From contig JAMFSI010000121.1 of NCBI GenBank assembly GCA_026225215.1, positions 1 through 41,776 on the forward strand: DNA of 41,776 nucleotides. The letters run 5' to 3'. Below, piece by piece: positions 1 to 8,290 of this stretch; the first letter of the stretch is position 1; every line of letters begins with the position of its first letter. The notes beneath the pieces were generated by a model. That model was given only the letters and a program-made list of their open reading frames with translations, was not told the origin of the DNA and made no database searches. A program made the position numbers and the translations under genes. This DNA is from Sphingomonas palustris (GTDB lineage: Bacteria; Pseudomonadota; Alphaproteobacteria; Sphingomonadales; Sphingomonadaceae).

Positions 1-81
1 GCGCTGTTGTTCGCCGGTTTCGGCAGCAATGCCCTGACCGGCCAATCGCTTGTCGTCAGCCATGGCTGGTTTATGGAATAG
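1..81 (+). CDS. C-terminal end of a short-chain dehydrogenase/reductase (partial)
   Basis: Only the last 26 codons lie in the window; the frame is open from base 1 to the TAG at 79-81. The peptide reads NALTGQSLVVSHGWFME at its end, the typical C-terminus of SDR-family oxidoreductases, where the 'TGQ.L.V.GG' strand closes the Rossmann fold. The active site and cofactor motif lie outside the window, so the substrate cannot be inferred. The TetR gene starts 27 bases downstream on the same strand and may be co-transcribed with it. Confidence 0.75.
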   Translation, partial: ALLFAGFGSNALTGQSLVVSHGWFME

Positions 82-108
82 GGCGAAACGACAACAGGAC
101 ACGACAAT

Positions 109-687
109 TTGGCCGCCACCGATACCAACCGCCGCGAGGACGCACGCATCACGCGCTCGCGCCAGTCGCTGCACATCGCACTGCTCAAGCTGATCGAGCA
201 GCAGCCGTTGGAAGCGATCACGATCCGCGAGATCACCGATGCAGCCGGCGTCGGCTACGCCACATTTTATCGCCATTACCCGACCAAAGCCGCCCTGCTC
301 GAAGATGTCGCGGCAGCCCAGATTCGCGAATTGGTCGGGATGTCGGTGCCGGCGCTGGGCCAGGAACTAGGCGATACGCGCGAGGCCTGCCTGGCGATCC
401 TGCGCTATGTCGCCCAACATCGCAGCATCTGGCGAGCGCTGCTTAACGGCGGCGCAGCCGGCGCCGTGCGCGAGGAAATCATCCAGGTCTCGCGCGAAGT
501 CACCGAGGCGGTGCCGCATGGCGACGGCTGGCTGCCACTCGACCTCTCGCATCGCTTCGTCGCCAGCGCCATGGTCGAACTGCTGTCGTGGTGGCTCGAA
601 CGCGATGATCAAGTGACGGTCGAAAAGGGCGCCGAACTGCTGGATCGGCTGATCATCGCGCCGGTGGTGGCGTCTGGGCGGACGTGA
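109..687 (+). CDS. TetR/AcrR family transcriptional regulator
   Basis: A 192-residue protein of normal TetR length. Residues 38-57 form the N-terminal helix-turn-helix (TIREITDAAGVGYATFYRHY), followed by the usual 'KAALLEDV' helix. The rest is the variable ligand-binding and dimerisation domain. The start is TTG at 109, with an AGGA element about ten bases upstream; no in-frame ATG precedes the HTH. It follows an SDR gene by 27 bases, so it probably regulates that upstream metabolic gene or operon in response to a small ligand (inference). The ligand is unknown. Confidence 0.9.
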   Translation: MAATDTNRREDARITRSRQSLHIALLKLIEQQPLEAITIREITDAAGVGYATFYRHYPTKAALLEDVAAAQIRELVGMSVPALGQELGDTREACLAILRYVAQHRSIWRALLNGGAAGAVREEIIQVSREVTEAVPHGDGWLPLDLSHRFVASAMVELLSWWLERDDQVTVEKGAELLDRLIIAPVVASGRT

Positions 688-703
688 AATTTACGTTCAT
701 TCT

Positions 704-801
704 CCCCTCCCGCAAGCGGGAGGGGTGGGGGTGTGCATTCCCACACGCAACGTCAGCTTTATAACCTGCCCACCCCTAACCCCTCCCGCAAGCGGGAGGG
801 G
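704..801. repeat. Composite palindromic repeat between convergent genes
   Basis: Two identical 22-bp palindromes (704-725 and 780-801, each CCCCTCCC-GCAAGC-GGGAGGGG) flank a spacer. The spacer itself carries AGGGGTGGG at 721-729 and its reverse complement at 769-777. The whole unit is therefore a nested inverted repeat able to form one long hairpin or two short ones. It fills the space between the convergent TetR and LysR genes. It may act as a bidirectional terminator and resembles the REP-like intergenic repeats of sphingomonads. The structure is read directly; the function is inferred. Confidence 0.8.
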
Positions 802-821
802 GACTATGTTGCTGAAAATCG

Positions 822-1604
822 CTAATTACCCGTCAAAAACGCCACCAGCGCCTTGACCTTCTTCTGCCGCCACTGCGGCAGCGGCGCCACCAGCCAGTAG
901 CCGCGCCGGCAATCCGCCTCGTCCTGCCAATCGCTGATGCGACCGATATCGCGCGAGCCTTGCGCCAGCAGCAGTGGTACCCGCGCGCGCCCCAGCCCTG
1001 CCGATGCTGCCGCCAGGGCTTGACCGGCGTCGCCGACATGAAGCGGCGCGTCGGCCTCTCCGCCCGGCAGGGCATCGCCGGGCCAGGCAATCCAATCGCC
1101 TTGGCCCACGGTCACCCAGCGCGCGGCACCCAGCGCCAATCCTTCGAGATCATCGGGGCCCTCGGTCCAGCGCACCGCCAGATCGAGATTGGCTTCGGTA
1201 AAATCGGTGGTTTCGCCATCGACCAGCACGAAACGAACCTCGCTATGCTGCGCGCGATAGGCCGCAAGACGCGGCGCCAGCCAGGCGGCGAAGAAATCGC
1301 GTGGCGCCGCGATGGTATAGACATGGCTCGACTGGCCGACCTGCATCGCCTGCACCGCATCCTCGAGATGCAAAAATCCGGTGCGCAGCGGCTCAAGCCC
1401 GGTGCCGGCTTCTTCGGTCAGCTCCAGCCCCTTGCTGGTGCGACGGAACAGTACCACCCCGAGCAGATCCTCAAGCGCGCGAATCTGCTGGCCGACGGCG
1501 GCGGGCGTGACCGCCAGTTCATCCGCCGCGCGGGTGAACGACAAATGCCGCGCGGCGGCGTCGAACACGCGCAAGGCGTTGAGGGGCAGATGCGTGCGCT
1601 TCAT
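822..1604 (-). CDS. LysR family transcriptional regulator, GcvA-like
   Basis: 260 residues. The N-terminal winged helix-turn-helix spans about residues 8-65 (LSFTRAADELAVTPAAVGQQ followed by IRALEDLLGVVLFRR), closely matching the GcvA branch of LysR regulators, which begins 'LPLNALR.F.AAAR..SFT.AA.EL..T..AV..Q'. The substrate-binding domain follows but is short: LysR proteins usually have about 290-310 residues, so the effector domain is compact. The start ATG lies 12 bases beyond the apaG stop, and both genes run on the minus strand, so read-through from apaG is likely. The target genes are unknown. Confidence 0.88.
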   Translation of the reverse strand: MKRTHLPLNALRVFDAAARHLSFTRAADELAVTPAAVGQQIRALEDLLGVVLFRRTSKGLELTEEAGTGLEPLRTGFLHLEDAVQAMQVGQSSHVYTIAAPRDFFAAWLAPRLAAYRAQHSEVRFVLVDGETTDFTEANLDLAVRWTEGPDDLEGLALGAARWVTVGQGDWIAWPGDALPGGEADAPLHVGDAGQALAAASAGLGRARVPLLLAQGSRDIGRISDWQDEADCRRGYWLVAPLPQWRQKKVKALVAFLTGN

Positions 1605-1616
1605 GCCGCTTTGCGC

Positions 1617-2027
1617 TCAGCCGGCGGTGGCGGGCGCAGCCAGCGGAAAATAGGGGATCGCGGCCTCGAACAGTGTGCCGTCCTCGCGGCGGAAGGTATA
1701 TTGCCCGGCCATGCTGCCATGCGCGGTATTGAGCGGGCAGCCCGAGACATAGTCATGGCTTTGGCCGGGCTGCAGCACCGGCTGTTCGCCGACCACGCCG
1801 TCGCCCTCGATCGTATCGACCGCGCCGTGACCATCGGTGATCCGCCACTGGCGGCGCAGCAATTGCACGGTCTGATTGGTGCCGTTCTCAATGCGGATGT
1901 GATAGACCCAGAACCATTTTCCCGCCTCGATCGCCGATTGTTCGGGCAGAAAATTCACCGCCACCCGCACGGTGATCCCGTTGGTGATAGCGGCGTGCTG
2001 GAAAAGTTTCTCGATCGTGAGGTTCAT
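1617..2027 (-). CDS. apaG: ApaG domain protein
   Basis: 136 residues, the normal length for ApaG, a single fibronectin-III-like beta-sandwich. Diagnostic stretches are VNFLPEQS, the central 'YHIRIEN' strand, LLRRQWRITDG, GEQPVLQPGQ and SGCPLNTAHGSMAGQY. The family was linked genetically to Co2+/Mg2+ resistance and Ap4A metabolism in enterobacteria; its biochemical role is still unsettled. The gene lies between metZ and a LysR regulator on the same strand, and the metZ-apaG adjacency is familiar from sphingomonads. Only about 85 bases separate the metZ stop from the apaG start, and they contain the 21-bp tandem repeat. Confidence 0.93.
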   Translation of the reverse strand: MNLTIEKLFQHAAITNGITVRVAVNFLPEQSAIEAGKWFWVYHIRIENGTNQTVQLLRRQWRITDGHGAVDTIEGDGVVGEQPVLQPGQSHDYVSGCPLNTAHGSMAGQYTFRREDGTLFEAAIPYFPLAAPATAG

Positions 2028-2063
2028 ACCGCGATGCTAGCGCCGAAACCGCGCAATCACAAT

Positions 2064-2133
2064 CCCACTTAGCGAGAGCCGGGGCCCACTTAGCGAGAAC
2101 CGGGGCCCACTTAGCGAGAGCCGAGGCCCGCTT
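2064..2133. repeat. 21-bp tandem repeat over the metZ stop codon
   Basis: The unit CCCACTTAGCGAGAGCCGGG plus one G recurs at 2064, 2085 and 2106 with a fixed 21-base period and at most one or two mismatches. A degenerate fourth unit starts at 2127 inside the metZ coding end. Read on the minus strand, each unit carries the last two codons and the TAA of metZ, all in the same frame because 21 is a multiple of three. The gene therefore ends in a row of in-phase stop codons. This looks like slippage or local duplication of the 3' end of the gene. Confidence 0.85.
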
Positions 2134-3328
2134 GAGACAGCGCTTGACCCAGATCATCGATCAGATCCAGCGGGTCTTCCAGCCCCACACTGATCCGCAA
2201 TAACCCCTCGGTCACGCCCATCTCAGCGCGCGTCTCGGGCGTCAGGCTGGAATGGGTGGTGGATGCGGGATGCGTCATCAGGCTCTTGGTGTCGCCGATA
2301 TTGTTGGAGATATCGATCAGTTCCAGCGCATTGAGCACCGCCATTGCCGCCTTGCGGCCGCCATCCACGGTGAACGAAAATACCGATCCCGCCGCCTTCA
2401 TCTGCGCCTGCACCAGCGCATGTTGCGGATGGCTCGGCAGTCCGGGGTGCAGCAAATGCGGTACGCGGCCTTCGAGAAAAGCCGCCACGGTCAGCGCATT
2501 CGCCGCCTGGGCGTGAGCGCGTAACTCCAGCGTTTCCAGCCCCTTCAACACCACCCAGGCGTTGAACGGCGACAGCGTATTGCCGGTATTGCGTTGGAAC
2601 GGCAGCAGCTTGGTATTGATGAAATCCGCAGTGCCGCATACCGCACCCGCCAGCACGCGCCCCTGCCCGTCCATCATCTTGGTCGCGGCATAAGCGACGA
2701 CATCGGCGCCGTGCTCGAGCGGACGCTGCAGCGCGCTGGTGGCAAAGGCATTATCCACCACGACGGTGATGCCGTGCCGGTGCGCGAGATCGGAAACGGC
2801 GCGGATATCGATGATATCCATCGTCGGATTGGCGGGCGTTTCGAAGAAGAACAGCTTGGTATTGGGCCGGATCGCATCCGCCCAGGCGTCGAGGTCGCGC
2901 CCGTCTACCGCAGTGCATGCGATGGCGAAGCGCGGCAGCAGATTATCGGTCACCCAGCGGGTCGGGCCGAACGCCGCGCGCGCCACCACCATGTGATCGC
3001 CGGCGCTGAGCTGGCACAGCATGGCGCTGGACATCGCCGCCATGCCGCTGGCCTGGGCGCGGCACGCCTCGGCCCCTTCCATCAGCGCGATGCGTTCTTC
3101 CAGCATCTGCACGCTGGGGTTCTGCGTGCGCGAATAAGTCATGCCCGGGGCTTGCCCGGCAAAGCGCGCCGCGGGAGTCTCGGCGTCGTCGTAACTATAG
3201 CCCGAGGTCAGGTAGATGGCCTCGCTGGTTTCGCCCTGCTCCGAGCGCCAGCTACCGCCGCGCACCGCGCGGGTGGCGGAGCGCCATTTCTGAGTGATCG
3301 AGCGGTCTTGTCCGGTAGAGCGTTTCAT
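2111..3328 (-). CDS. metZ: O-succinylhomoserine sulfhydrylase
   Basis: 405 residues, a Cys/Met-metabolism PLP enzyme of fold type I. It makes homocysteine from O-succinylhomoserine and sulfide in methionine synthesis. Visible landmarks are TYSRTQNPSVQMLEERIA (about residues 64-81), the PLP-phosphate region SGMAAMSSA, VVDNAFATSALQRPL (190-204) and the Schiff-base lysine K217 in AYAATKMMDGQGR. The motif GQGRV favours MetZ over cystathionine enzymes. The ATG at 3328 was chosen because homology starts just after it and the longer reading frame has no family character. The mannosyltransferase gene diverges 75 bases away. I saw no SAM riboswitch in that gap. The C-terminus lies in a 21-bp tandem repeat. 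Confidence 0.93.
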   Translation of the reverse strand: MKRSTGQDRSITQKWRSATRAVRGGSWRSEQGETSEAIYLTSGYSYDDAETPAARFAGQAPGMTYSRTQNPSVQMLEERIALMEGAEACRAQASGMAAMSSAMLCQLSAGDHMVVARAAFGPTRWVTDNLLPRFAIACTAVDGRDLDAWADAIRPNTKLFFFETPANPTMDIIDIRAVSDLAHRHGITVVVDNAFATSALQRPLEHGADVVAYAATKMMDGQGRVLAGAVCGTADFINTKLLPFQRNTGNTLSPFNAWVVLKGLETLELRAHAQAANALTVAAFLEGRVPHLLHPGLPSHPQHALVQAQMKAAGSVFSFTVDGGRKAAMAVLNALELIDISNNIGDTKSLMTHPASTTHSSLTPETRAEMGVTEGLLRISVGLEDPLDLIDDLGQALSQAGLGSR

Positions 3329-3403
3329 GCCCCGCCTGTAAGAGCGGCGGTGCGCCAGGGCAAGCGGTTGCGCACCTCCGCGCCCGGCTCTATCCGCGAG
3401 ACG

Positions 3404-4693
3404 ATGCCATCGACACCGCTTCGCGAACAAGATCCGCTGGGATATTGCGCCTTACTGAGCCTGCTGTTTGCGGTGTTGGCCTGTTATCGCCTCGACATCC
3501 CCTCCAAGATGTATTTCGACGAGGTGCATTACGTGCCCGCCGCGCGCGCGTTGCTGGCGCTGCGGCAGGCTAATGCCGAACATCCGTTAGTGGCCAAGGA
3601 AGCGATAGCCGGCGCCATCAGCCTGCTGGGCGATCGCGCTTACGCCTGGCGCGTACCCAGCGCGGTGATGGGCACGATCGGCTTGTTCGCCTTTGGCCGG
3701 GCCCTGTGGTGGGCGAGTCAGCGTCGCTTTGCGACGATCGCCGGAATGGTCTTGCTGGCGACCGACTTCGCCTGGTTCATCCAGAGCCGCATCGCCATGC
3801 TCGATATGGTGATGGCCGGCTTCGCGATGCTGGCGCTGTGGCATGTCGCGGCCGCGATCCGCGTGCCGCGTCAGGGGCGTTGGCGATTAGCGCTCGCCGG
3901 GCTGTGCATCGCGCTGTCGATGGGCGCCAAATGGAGCGTCGTGCCAGTCGTAGCGCTAATCGTGATGGCGCTGGTAGCGGTGCGGATCAAAGCCGTGGGC
4001 AGGCGGGCGCTGGACGCCAACCAGGCCCCGCCGATCCCCGGCCTGTCGCTGATCGAGATAGTGTTCTGGCTGACCTCGGTGCCGCTCGTCCTCTATTGGC
4101 TGACCTTTCTGCCCGCCTTCTATTACCAGCAGCAACCCGTCTCGCCGCTGGGGTTCGTCACCTGGCATCGTTACATGGTGCAATTGCAGGACAGCGTGCT
4201 GACCAAGCACCCCTATCAAAGCGTGTGGTACCAGTGGCTGGTGAACTGGCGGGCGATCTGGTATCTCTATGAGAATGTCGATGGCGACTGGCGCGGCATC
4301 GTGTTGATTGGCAATCCCTTCACCATGCTAGCCGGATTGCCCGCGTTGCTGTGGTGTCTATGGGCCGGTTTGCCCCATAAATCCCAACCACGTTGGGACG
4401 CGCTGGCCGCTGTCGGGCTCTATGGCGCCAGCCTCGGGCTATGGGTGATCTCCGGCAAGCCGGTGCAATTCTATTATCATTACCTGCTGCCCGGCACTTT
4501 CCTGATGGCGGGGCTGGCGCTCGCGCTCGATGCGCTTTGGCGCCGGCGCGACGCGGCGCGGTGGATGGCGCCGGTCACGGTGGCGTTGGCGGTGGGCCTG
4601 TTCGGATATTTCTATCCGATCATCTCAGGCGCGCCGCTGCACCATGGACAAGCCAGTTTCGCGCAGTGGATGTGGCTGAAAAGCTGGCGTTAA
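3404..4693 (+). CDS. PMT-family (GT39-like) polyprenyl-phosphate mannosyltransferase
   Basis: 429 residues, strongly hydrophobic with about ten membrane segments. Near the N-terminus the first periplasmic loop carries the acidic pair D39-E40 (MYFDEVHYVPAAR), then NAEHPLVAKEAIA at about 58-69. Both are hallmarks of the protein O-mannosyltransferase/dolichyl-phosphate-mannose GT-C family. A later loop holds LTKHPYQSVWYQWLVN. Family knowledge: such enzymes move mannose from a polyprenyl-phosphate carrier to Ser/Thr of exported proteins or to another acceptor. A DPM1-like synthase that would make the donor lies just downstream in convergent orientation. The ATG at 3404 is chosen because upstream sequence is antisense to metZ. 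The real acceptor is unknown. Confidence 0.85.
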   Translation: MPSTPLREQDPLGYCALLSLLFAVLACYRLDIPSKMYFDEVHYVPAARALLALRQANAEHPLVAKEAIAGAISLLGDRAYAWRVPSAVMGTIGLFAFGRALWWASQRRFATIAGMVLLATDFAWFIQSRIAMLDMVMAGFAMLALWHVAAAIRVPRQGRWRLALAGLCIALSMGAKWSVVPVVALIVMALVAVRIKAVGRRALDANQAPPIPGLSLIEIVFWLTSVPLVLYWLTFLPAFYYQQQPVSPLGFVTWHRYMVQLQDSVLTKHPYQSVWYQWLVNWRAIWYLYENVDGDWRGIVLIGNPFTMLAGLPALLWCLWAGLPHKSQPRWDALAAVGLYGASLGLWVISGKPVQFYYHYLLPGTFLMAGLALALDALWRRRDAARWMAPVTVALAVGLFGYFYPIISGAPLHHGQASFAQWMWLKSWR

Positions 4694-4700
4694 CAAGACG

Positions 4701-4733
4701 GCGGCCCATGTAGGGGTTTCCCACATGGGCCGC
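4701..4733. terminator. Hairpin between convergent genes
   Basis: GCGGCCCATGT at 4701-4711 pairs perfectly with ACATGGGCCGC at 4723-4733 around an 11-base loop. It lies just past the stop of the mannosyltransferase gene and before the stop of the convergent His-rich gene. There is no clear T tract on either side, so it is a probable bidirectional stem-loop terminator rather than a textbook one. Confidence 0.6.
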
Positions 4734-4763
4734 AGCATTGCCCATAGGCAATAGCGCGTCGGT

Positions 4764-5099
4764 TTAACCCTTGGTTGCCCGGCGTTCCGCTCTCAGCTGG
4801 CTATTGAGCCGGTGGTGTTCGAGACGCGTGATATGGCCATGATGGGCCCGCGCATCGGCGTGGTCTTCCATGGCGACAGCGCGATCTTCGTGGCGCAGCG
4901 CGCGTGCCTGGCCGCGAGTGATCTCACCATGCCGGCGCGCGATGGCGATGCGGTGCAGCTGGTGATGGTCGCGGTGGAGCACTTCATGCTGGCGCGGATG
5001 GCGGTGAGCCCATACCCCTTCAGCCGAAGCCGGCGCCGTAAAGGCCGTCAGCGAGGCGAGCGAGACGAGGACAAGCGTCAATTTCGAGGCGATCTTCAT
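4764..5099 (-). CDS. Small histidine-rich exported protein, function unknown
   Basis: 111 residues. Residues 1-27 form a clear Sec signal peptide (MKIASKLTLVLVSLASLTAF, cleavage expected after APASA). The mature part is about 80 residues, charged and helical, with very many His, Arg, Glu and Asp residues (HPRQHEVLHRDHHQLHR, HEDRAVAMEDHADARAHHGH). The pattern HPR..EV.....GEIT..QA..L..ED.A...E......GHIT resembles a small exported protein family I know from sphingomonads. The start is decided by a strong GGAGATGTAAA leader directly before the ATG. A metal-binding or periplasmic chaperone role is possible but unproven. It lies downstream of the DPM1-GtrA gene on the same strand. Confidence 0.75.
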   Translation of the reverse strand: MKIASKLTLVLVSLASLTAFTAPASAEGVWAHRHPRQHEVLHRDHHQLHRIAIARRHGEITRGQARALRHEDRAVAMEDHADARAHHGHITRLEHHRLNSQLRAERRATKG

Positions 5100-5153
5100 T
5101 TTACATCTCCAAACCGGTCTGTTCGTCCCGGTAAAGATGCATTTAGACGCCTG

Positions 5154-5200
5154 GTTTTGAACGAAATCTGAGTCGATCCGGCAGCTTTCGTTCATAAAAC
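5154..5200. other. Inverted repeat upstream of the His-rich protein gene
   Basis: GTTTTGAACGAAA at 5154-5166 is matched by TTTCGTTCA-T-AAAAC at 5186-5200, giving a 9-bp core plus five more pairs across a single bulged base, with a 19-base loop. It lies just after the stop of the DPM1-GtrA gene and about 55 bases before the next start. It could terminate transcription of the former or serve as an operator for the latter. The flanking 5201-5222 stretch is unusually AT-rich for this window. Confidence 0.5.
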
Positions 5201-5212
5201 TATATCTTAGTA

Positions 5213-6337
5213 TTAATATTTTCCCCAGACGAATTTGGAACTGAGCGCGAAATTCCACACCGAGCCGAGCACGATCCCGGTCAAAACCGCGACCAGATCA
5301 TGGAAGCCCATCGCCTTCAGCGCCGCTGCCGAACCGATATTGGTGAGCAATCCGAGCGAGCAGGTCAGCCCGAATTTGGCCCAGCCACGCAGCACCGGCA
5401 CGAAGCCGCGCAAGCGTTTGTCGGCATAGGTCAGCTCGTTATTGAGCACGAAGTTGAAGGTCATCGCCACCACCGCCGCCACGGTATTGGCGATATTGAA
5501 GCGCGTATTCGCGGACCAATGGCCGTAAATGAAGCGCTCGCCCATGACTGCGTGCAGCACCAGCCACAACATGCCGAACTGCACCAGCACCCCCGCCGCG
5601 CCCACTGTGCCGAACAAGGCAAAGCGCGTGGGAATGATGCGCCCGAGCCATTTGTCGTAAAGCCCGACCAGGAATTCGAACACCACGGTGCGGTCGAGCT
5701 TGCTTTCGCCTTCGGCGCGCGCAGCAAAATCCAACGGAAACTCCTTAATTCGCAGCGGACGCTCCACCGTCGCCAATATGTCGAGCAGTATCTTGAAGCC
5801 CACGCCGGACAGCCGATGCGCATCGGCGCGCAGGATATCGGCGCGCAGCATGAAATAGCCGCTCATCGGGTCGGACAATTCGACCCCGGTCACCTTGCGC
5901 GCCAGCGCATTGGCGAGGCCGCTGGCCTTGACCCGGTCGGGCCGGTTCCACGCGTCGGTGCTGGCGCCCTCGGCGAAGCGCGAGGCATAAGCGAGATCGT
6001 ATTCGCCGCTTTCCACCGCTGCCAGCATGCCGGGCAGCAATTTCGGATCATGCTGGTGATCGGCATCCATCACCGCCACGACCGGCGCCGCCGTCGCGCA
6101 CATACCCTCGATCGCGGCGCTGGCCAAGCCGCGCCGTCCGATCCGCTGGATGCAACGGATGCGCGGATCACTCTGGCTGATCGCGCGTGCCTCGTCGGCG
6201 GTACCATCGGCGCTGTTGTCATCGACGAAAATGGCTTCCCAGGCGATGCCCGCCAATGCCGCAGCGAGCCGATCGACCAGCGGACGCAGATTTTTCCGCT
6301 CGTTCAGCGTCGGCAGGACAACGGCTAGTTGGAGCAT
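5213..6337 (-). CDS. Polyprenyl-phosphate mannosyltransferase-like GT2 fused to a GtrA membrane domain
   Basis: 374 residues. Residues 1-230 are a GT-A family 2 domain of the DPM1 type: VVLPTLNERKN (6-16), FVDDNSADGT (37-46), the metal-binding D91-A-D93 in VMDADHQHD, then DPMSGYFM and GFKILLDIL. Residues about 240-374 are a GtrA-type domain with four membrane segments (TRFALFGTVGAAGVLVQFGM; later FNFVLNNELTYAD). It should load a sugar, probably mannose from GDP-mannose, onto a polyprenyl phosphate and help present it across the membrane. The ATG at 6337 is the first start compatible with the GT2 fold. It pairs functionally with the GT39-like enzyme at 3404-4693, though the two genes converge. 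Confidence 0.87.
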   Translation of the reverse strand: MLQLAVVLPTLNERKNLRPLVDRLAAALAGIAWEAIFVDDNSADGTADEARAISQSDPRIRCIQRIGRRGLASAAIEGMCATAAPVVAVMDADHQHDPKLLPGMLAAVESGEYDLAYASRFAEGASTDAWNRPDRVKASGLANALARKVTGVELSDPMSGYFMLRADILRADAHRLSGVGFKILLDILATVERPLRIKEFPLDFAARAEGESKLDRTVVFEFLVGLYDKWLGRIIPTRFALFGTVGAAGVLVQFGMLWLVLHAVMGERFIYGHWSANTRFNIANTVAAVVAMTFNFVLNNELTYADKRLRGFVPVLRGWAKFGLTCSLGLLTNIGSAAALKAMGFHDLVAVLTGIVLGSVWNFALSSKFVWGKY

Positions 6338-6523
6338 CGAACATTGTCTCCCGAAAATCTTGTGCGACCACGACTGAACGCCGGGGCCGAAAGCTGGCGC
6401 GGCTGTAGCAGCCACGCAGGTTGAGAGAACCCCCTTACCAGCAAATTGCAAAAGATCTGTTAGACCTCAATGATATCGCCCCCGCTCGCGCGAGGTGATG
6501 CCCGCGCCGATCGCGCAAACGGA

Positions 6524-7567
6524 TCACAGCCGCGCCAGCACCCCCTCGCCGATCGCCACCGTGCCGAGATGGCCGCCCAGATCGCCGCCACGGATGCCAT
6601 CGGCCAGCGCCTTGGCCACCGCCGCCTCGATCCGCGCCGCCGGCGCTTCCAGGCCGAAGCTGTGACGCAGCAGCATCGCCGCCGAGAGAATGCAGGCCAG
6701 CGGATTGGCTTTATCTTGCCCGGCGATATCGGGCGCGGAGCCGTGGATCGGCTCGTACAATCCCATGGTCCCTTCGGCGAGCGCGGCCGAAGCCAGCAAG
6801 CCGATCGAGCCGACGCACATGCTGGCCTGATCCGAGAGAATATCGCCGAACAGATTGCCGGTGACGATCACATCGAACTGGCCGGGATTGCGCACCAGCT
6901 GCATCGCCGCATTATCGACATACATATGGCTGAGCGCGACATCGGGGTAGTCGGCGGCAACCTCGATCACGACATCGCGCCACAATTGGCTGGTTTCCAG
7001 GACATTGGCCTTGTCCACGCTGCACAGCAATTTCCGCCGGCCTTGCGCCGCCTTGAAGGCGACATGGGCGATGCGGCGTACTTCGTCCTCCGCATAGGAC
7101 ATCATGTCCCAGCCCTGGCGACGCCCATCGGGCAGCACTTTCGTGCCCTTCTCGCCGAAATAGACGTCGCCGTTGAGTTCGCGCACGATCAGCAGGTCGA
7201 TGGCGCTGGCCACTTCGGGCCGCAGCGCCGAACTATCTTCCAGACCCTTGAACAGCTTGGCCGGGCGCAGATTGGCGAACAGGCCCAGTTCCTTGCGCAG
7301 ACCCAGGATGGCTTGCTCGGGGCGCAGATGCCGTTCCAGTCTGTCACATTCGAAATCACCCACCGCGCCAAACAGGATCGCATCGGCGGACCGGGCGATT
7401 TCCAGCGTCTGCGGCGGCAAGGGATGGCCATGCTTGCGCCAGGCGGCGCCGCCGACATCACCTTCGACCAATTCGAGATCGTTCAGCCCGAGCGCCTTGA
7501 GCACGCGCACCGCTTCGCGCGTGACTTCGGGGCCGATACCGTCCCCGGCGAAAACAGCGATCTTCAT
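6524..7567 (-). CDS. leuB: 3-isopropylmalate dehydrogenase
   Basis: 347 residues, full length. It oxidises and decarboxylates 3-isopropylmalate with NAD+ in leucine synthesis. Seen: [15 protein letters not shown] at the N-terminus, [13 protein letters not shown] (substrate and catalytic region), [15 protein letters not shown] with the catalytic Lys, [32 protein letters not shown] with the metal-binding Asp residues, and [20 protein letters not shown]. The start at 7567 gives the canonical N-terminus. recO ends 28 bases upstream on the same strand, so the two may share a transcript. No leuCD genes are nearby. Confidence 0.97.
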   Translation of the reverse strand: MKIAVFAGDGIGPEVTREAVRVLKALGLNDLELVEGDVGGAAWRKHGHPLPPQTLEIARSADAILFGAVGDFECDRLERHLRPEQAILGLRKELGLFANLRPAKLFKGLEDSSALRPEVASAIDLLIVRELNGDVYFGEKGTKVLPDGRRQGWDMMSYAEDEVRRIAHVAFKAAQGRRKLLCSVDKANVLETSQLWRDVVIEVAADYPDVALSHMYVDNAAMQLVRNPGQFDVIVTGNLFGDILSDQASMCVGSIGLLASAALAEGTMGLYEPIHGSAPDIAGQDKANPLACILSAAMLLRHSFGLEAPAARIEAAVAKALADGIRGGDLGGHLGTVAIGEGVLARL

Positions 7568-7595
7568 GGCGAGTAAAATCCGTCTACTAAGGCGT

Positions 7596-8201
7596 TTAAA
7601 TGCGCGCCAGCCGCTCTCGCAGCAAAGCGCGCGACGCCATAACATCGCCGCGTCGATCGGCAAGGGGATAGCGATTCAGCACGATGCCCATGCGATCGAA
7701 ACCCGCGATCAAATCAGCCGTATCGCTGAATTCAGGTGCCCCGCGCGCGCGATGGTCGCCATAGCCCAGCTCACGCAGCAGCAGAGCTTCGTAAGCCAGC
7801 AATCCCGGCACCCAACCCCGGGCCGAAGGCGCGTGACACACTGCATCGAGGACGCCGCTCAACGCCCCATACAAGGCAGGATAAGCATGCCGCTCCGGCA
7901 GCGCCGCGGCGGTTAAACCCGTTATCCACGCAATGGCCGCAGCCGGCAGCGGCTCGGTCAACCATGGTCCGCGACTGGCGACCAACTCCACGCGCGCCGA
8001 GGGCATTCGCCCTTCTGCGCGGGCATGCAGCTCCGCCTCGACGAGATTGCCGGGAATCACCACGGGTCGCAGCTGACGGCCACGCCCACCCGCGACATAG
8101 GCACCGACCAAGCCGTGATCCGCGGTCAGCAATCGAACGATCACACCTACTTCGGCATGAGCGCGCGCCGAGCAAACGATCGCGGGGGCACGGATATGCA
8201 T
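7596..8201 (-). CDS. recO: DNA repair protein RecO
   Basis: 201 residues, short compared with about 240 in enterobacteria. The N-terminal OB fold is visible ([39 protein letters not shown]), followed by the helical domain ([31 protein letters not shown]). RecO anneals SSB-coated single strands and loads RecA with RecR in gap repair. No four-cysteine zinc motif is present. The C-terminus ends [13 protein letters not shown], a common RecO ending in this group. It lies between ubiK and leuB on the minus strand. Confidence 0.9.
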   Translation of the reverse strand: MHIRAPAIVCSARAHAEVGVIVRLLTADHGLVGAYVAGGRGRQLRPVVIPGNLVEAELHARAEGRMPSARVELVASRGPWLTEPLPAAAIAWITGLTAAALPERHAYPALYGALSGVLDAVCHAPSARGWVPGLLAYEALLLRELGYGDHRARGAPEFSDTADLIAGFDRMGIVLNRYPLADRRGDVMASRALLRERLARI

Positions 8202-8290
8202 GGCCGATGCTGTGGCCGCGCCTCAACTATCGTGCAAGCAGGGAGTCGGGAAAGCAGCGGACGTAAGCGCGCCAATCTGCCTCAGGGTTT

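Noticed and set aside
2064..2133. CRISPR array
   Set aside because: The repeats are directly adjacent 21-mers with no spacers.
2594..3403. N-terminal extension of the mannosyltransferase frame
   Set aside because: The frame is open upstream to 2594, but this part is antisense to metZ and shows no membrane or GT features; the family N-terminus begins at 3404.
3329..3403. SAM riboswitch before metZ
   Set aside because: The gap is only 75 bases and lacks any conserved SAM-II or SAM/SAH core I could recognise.
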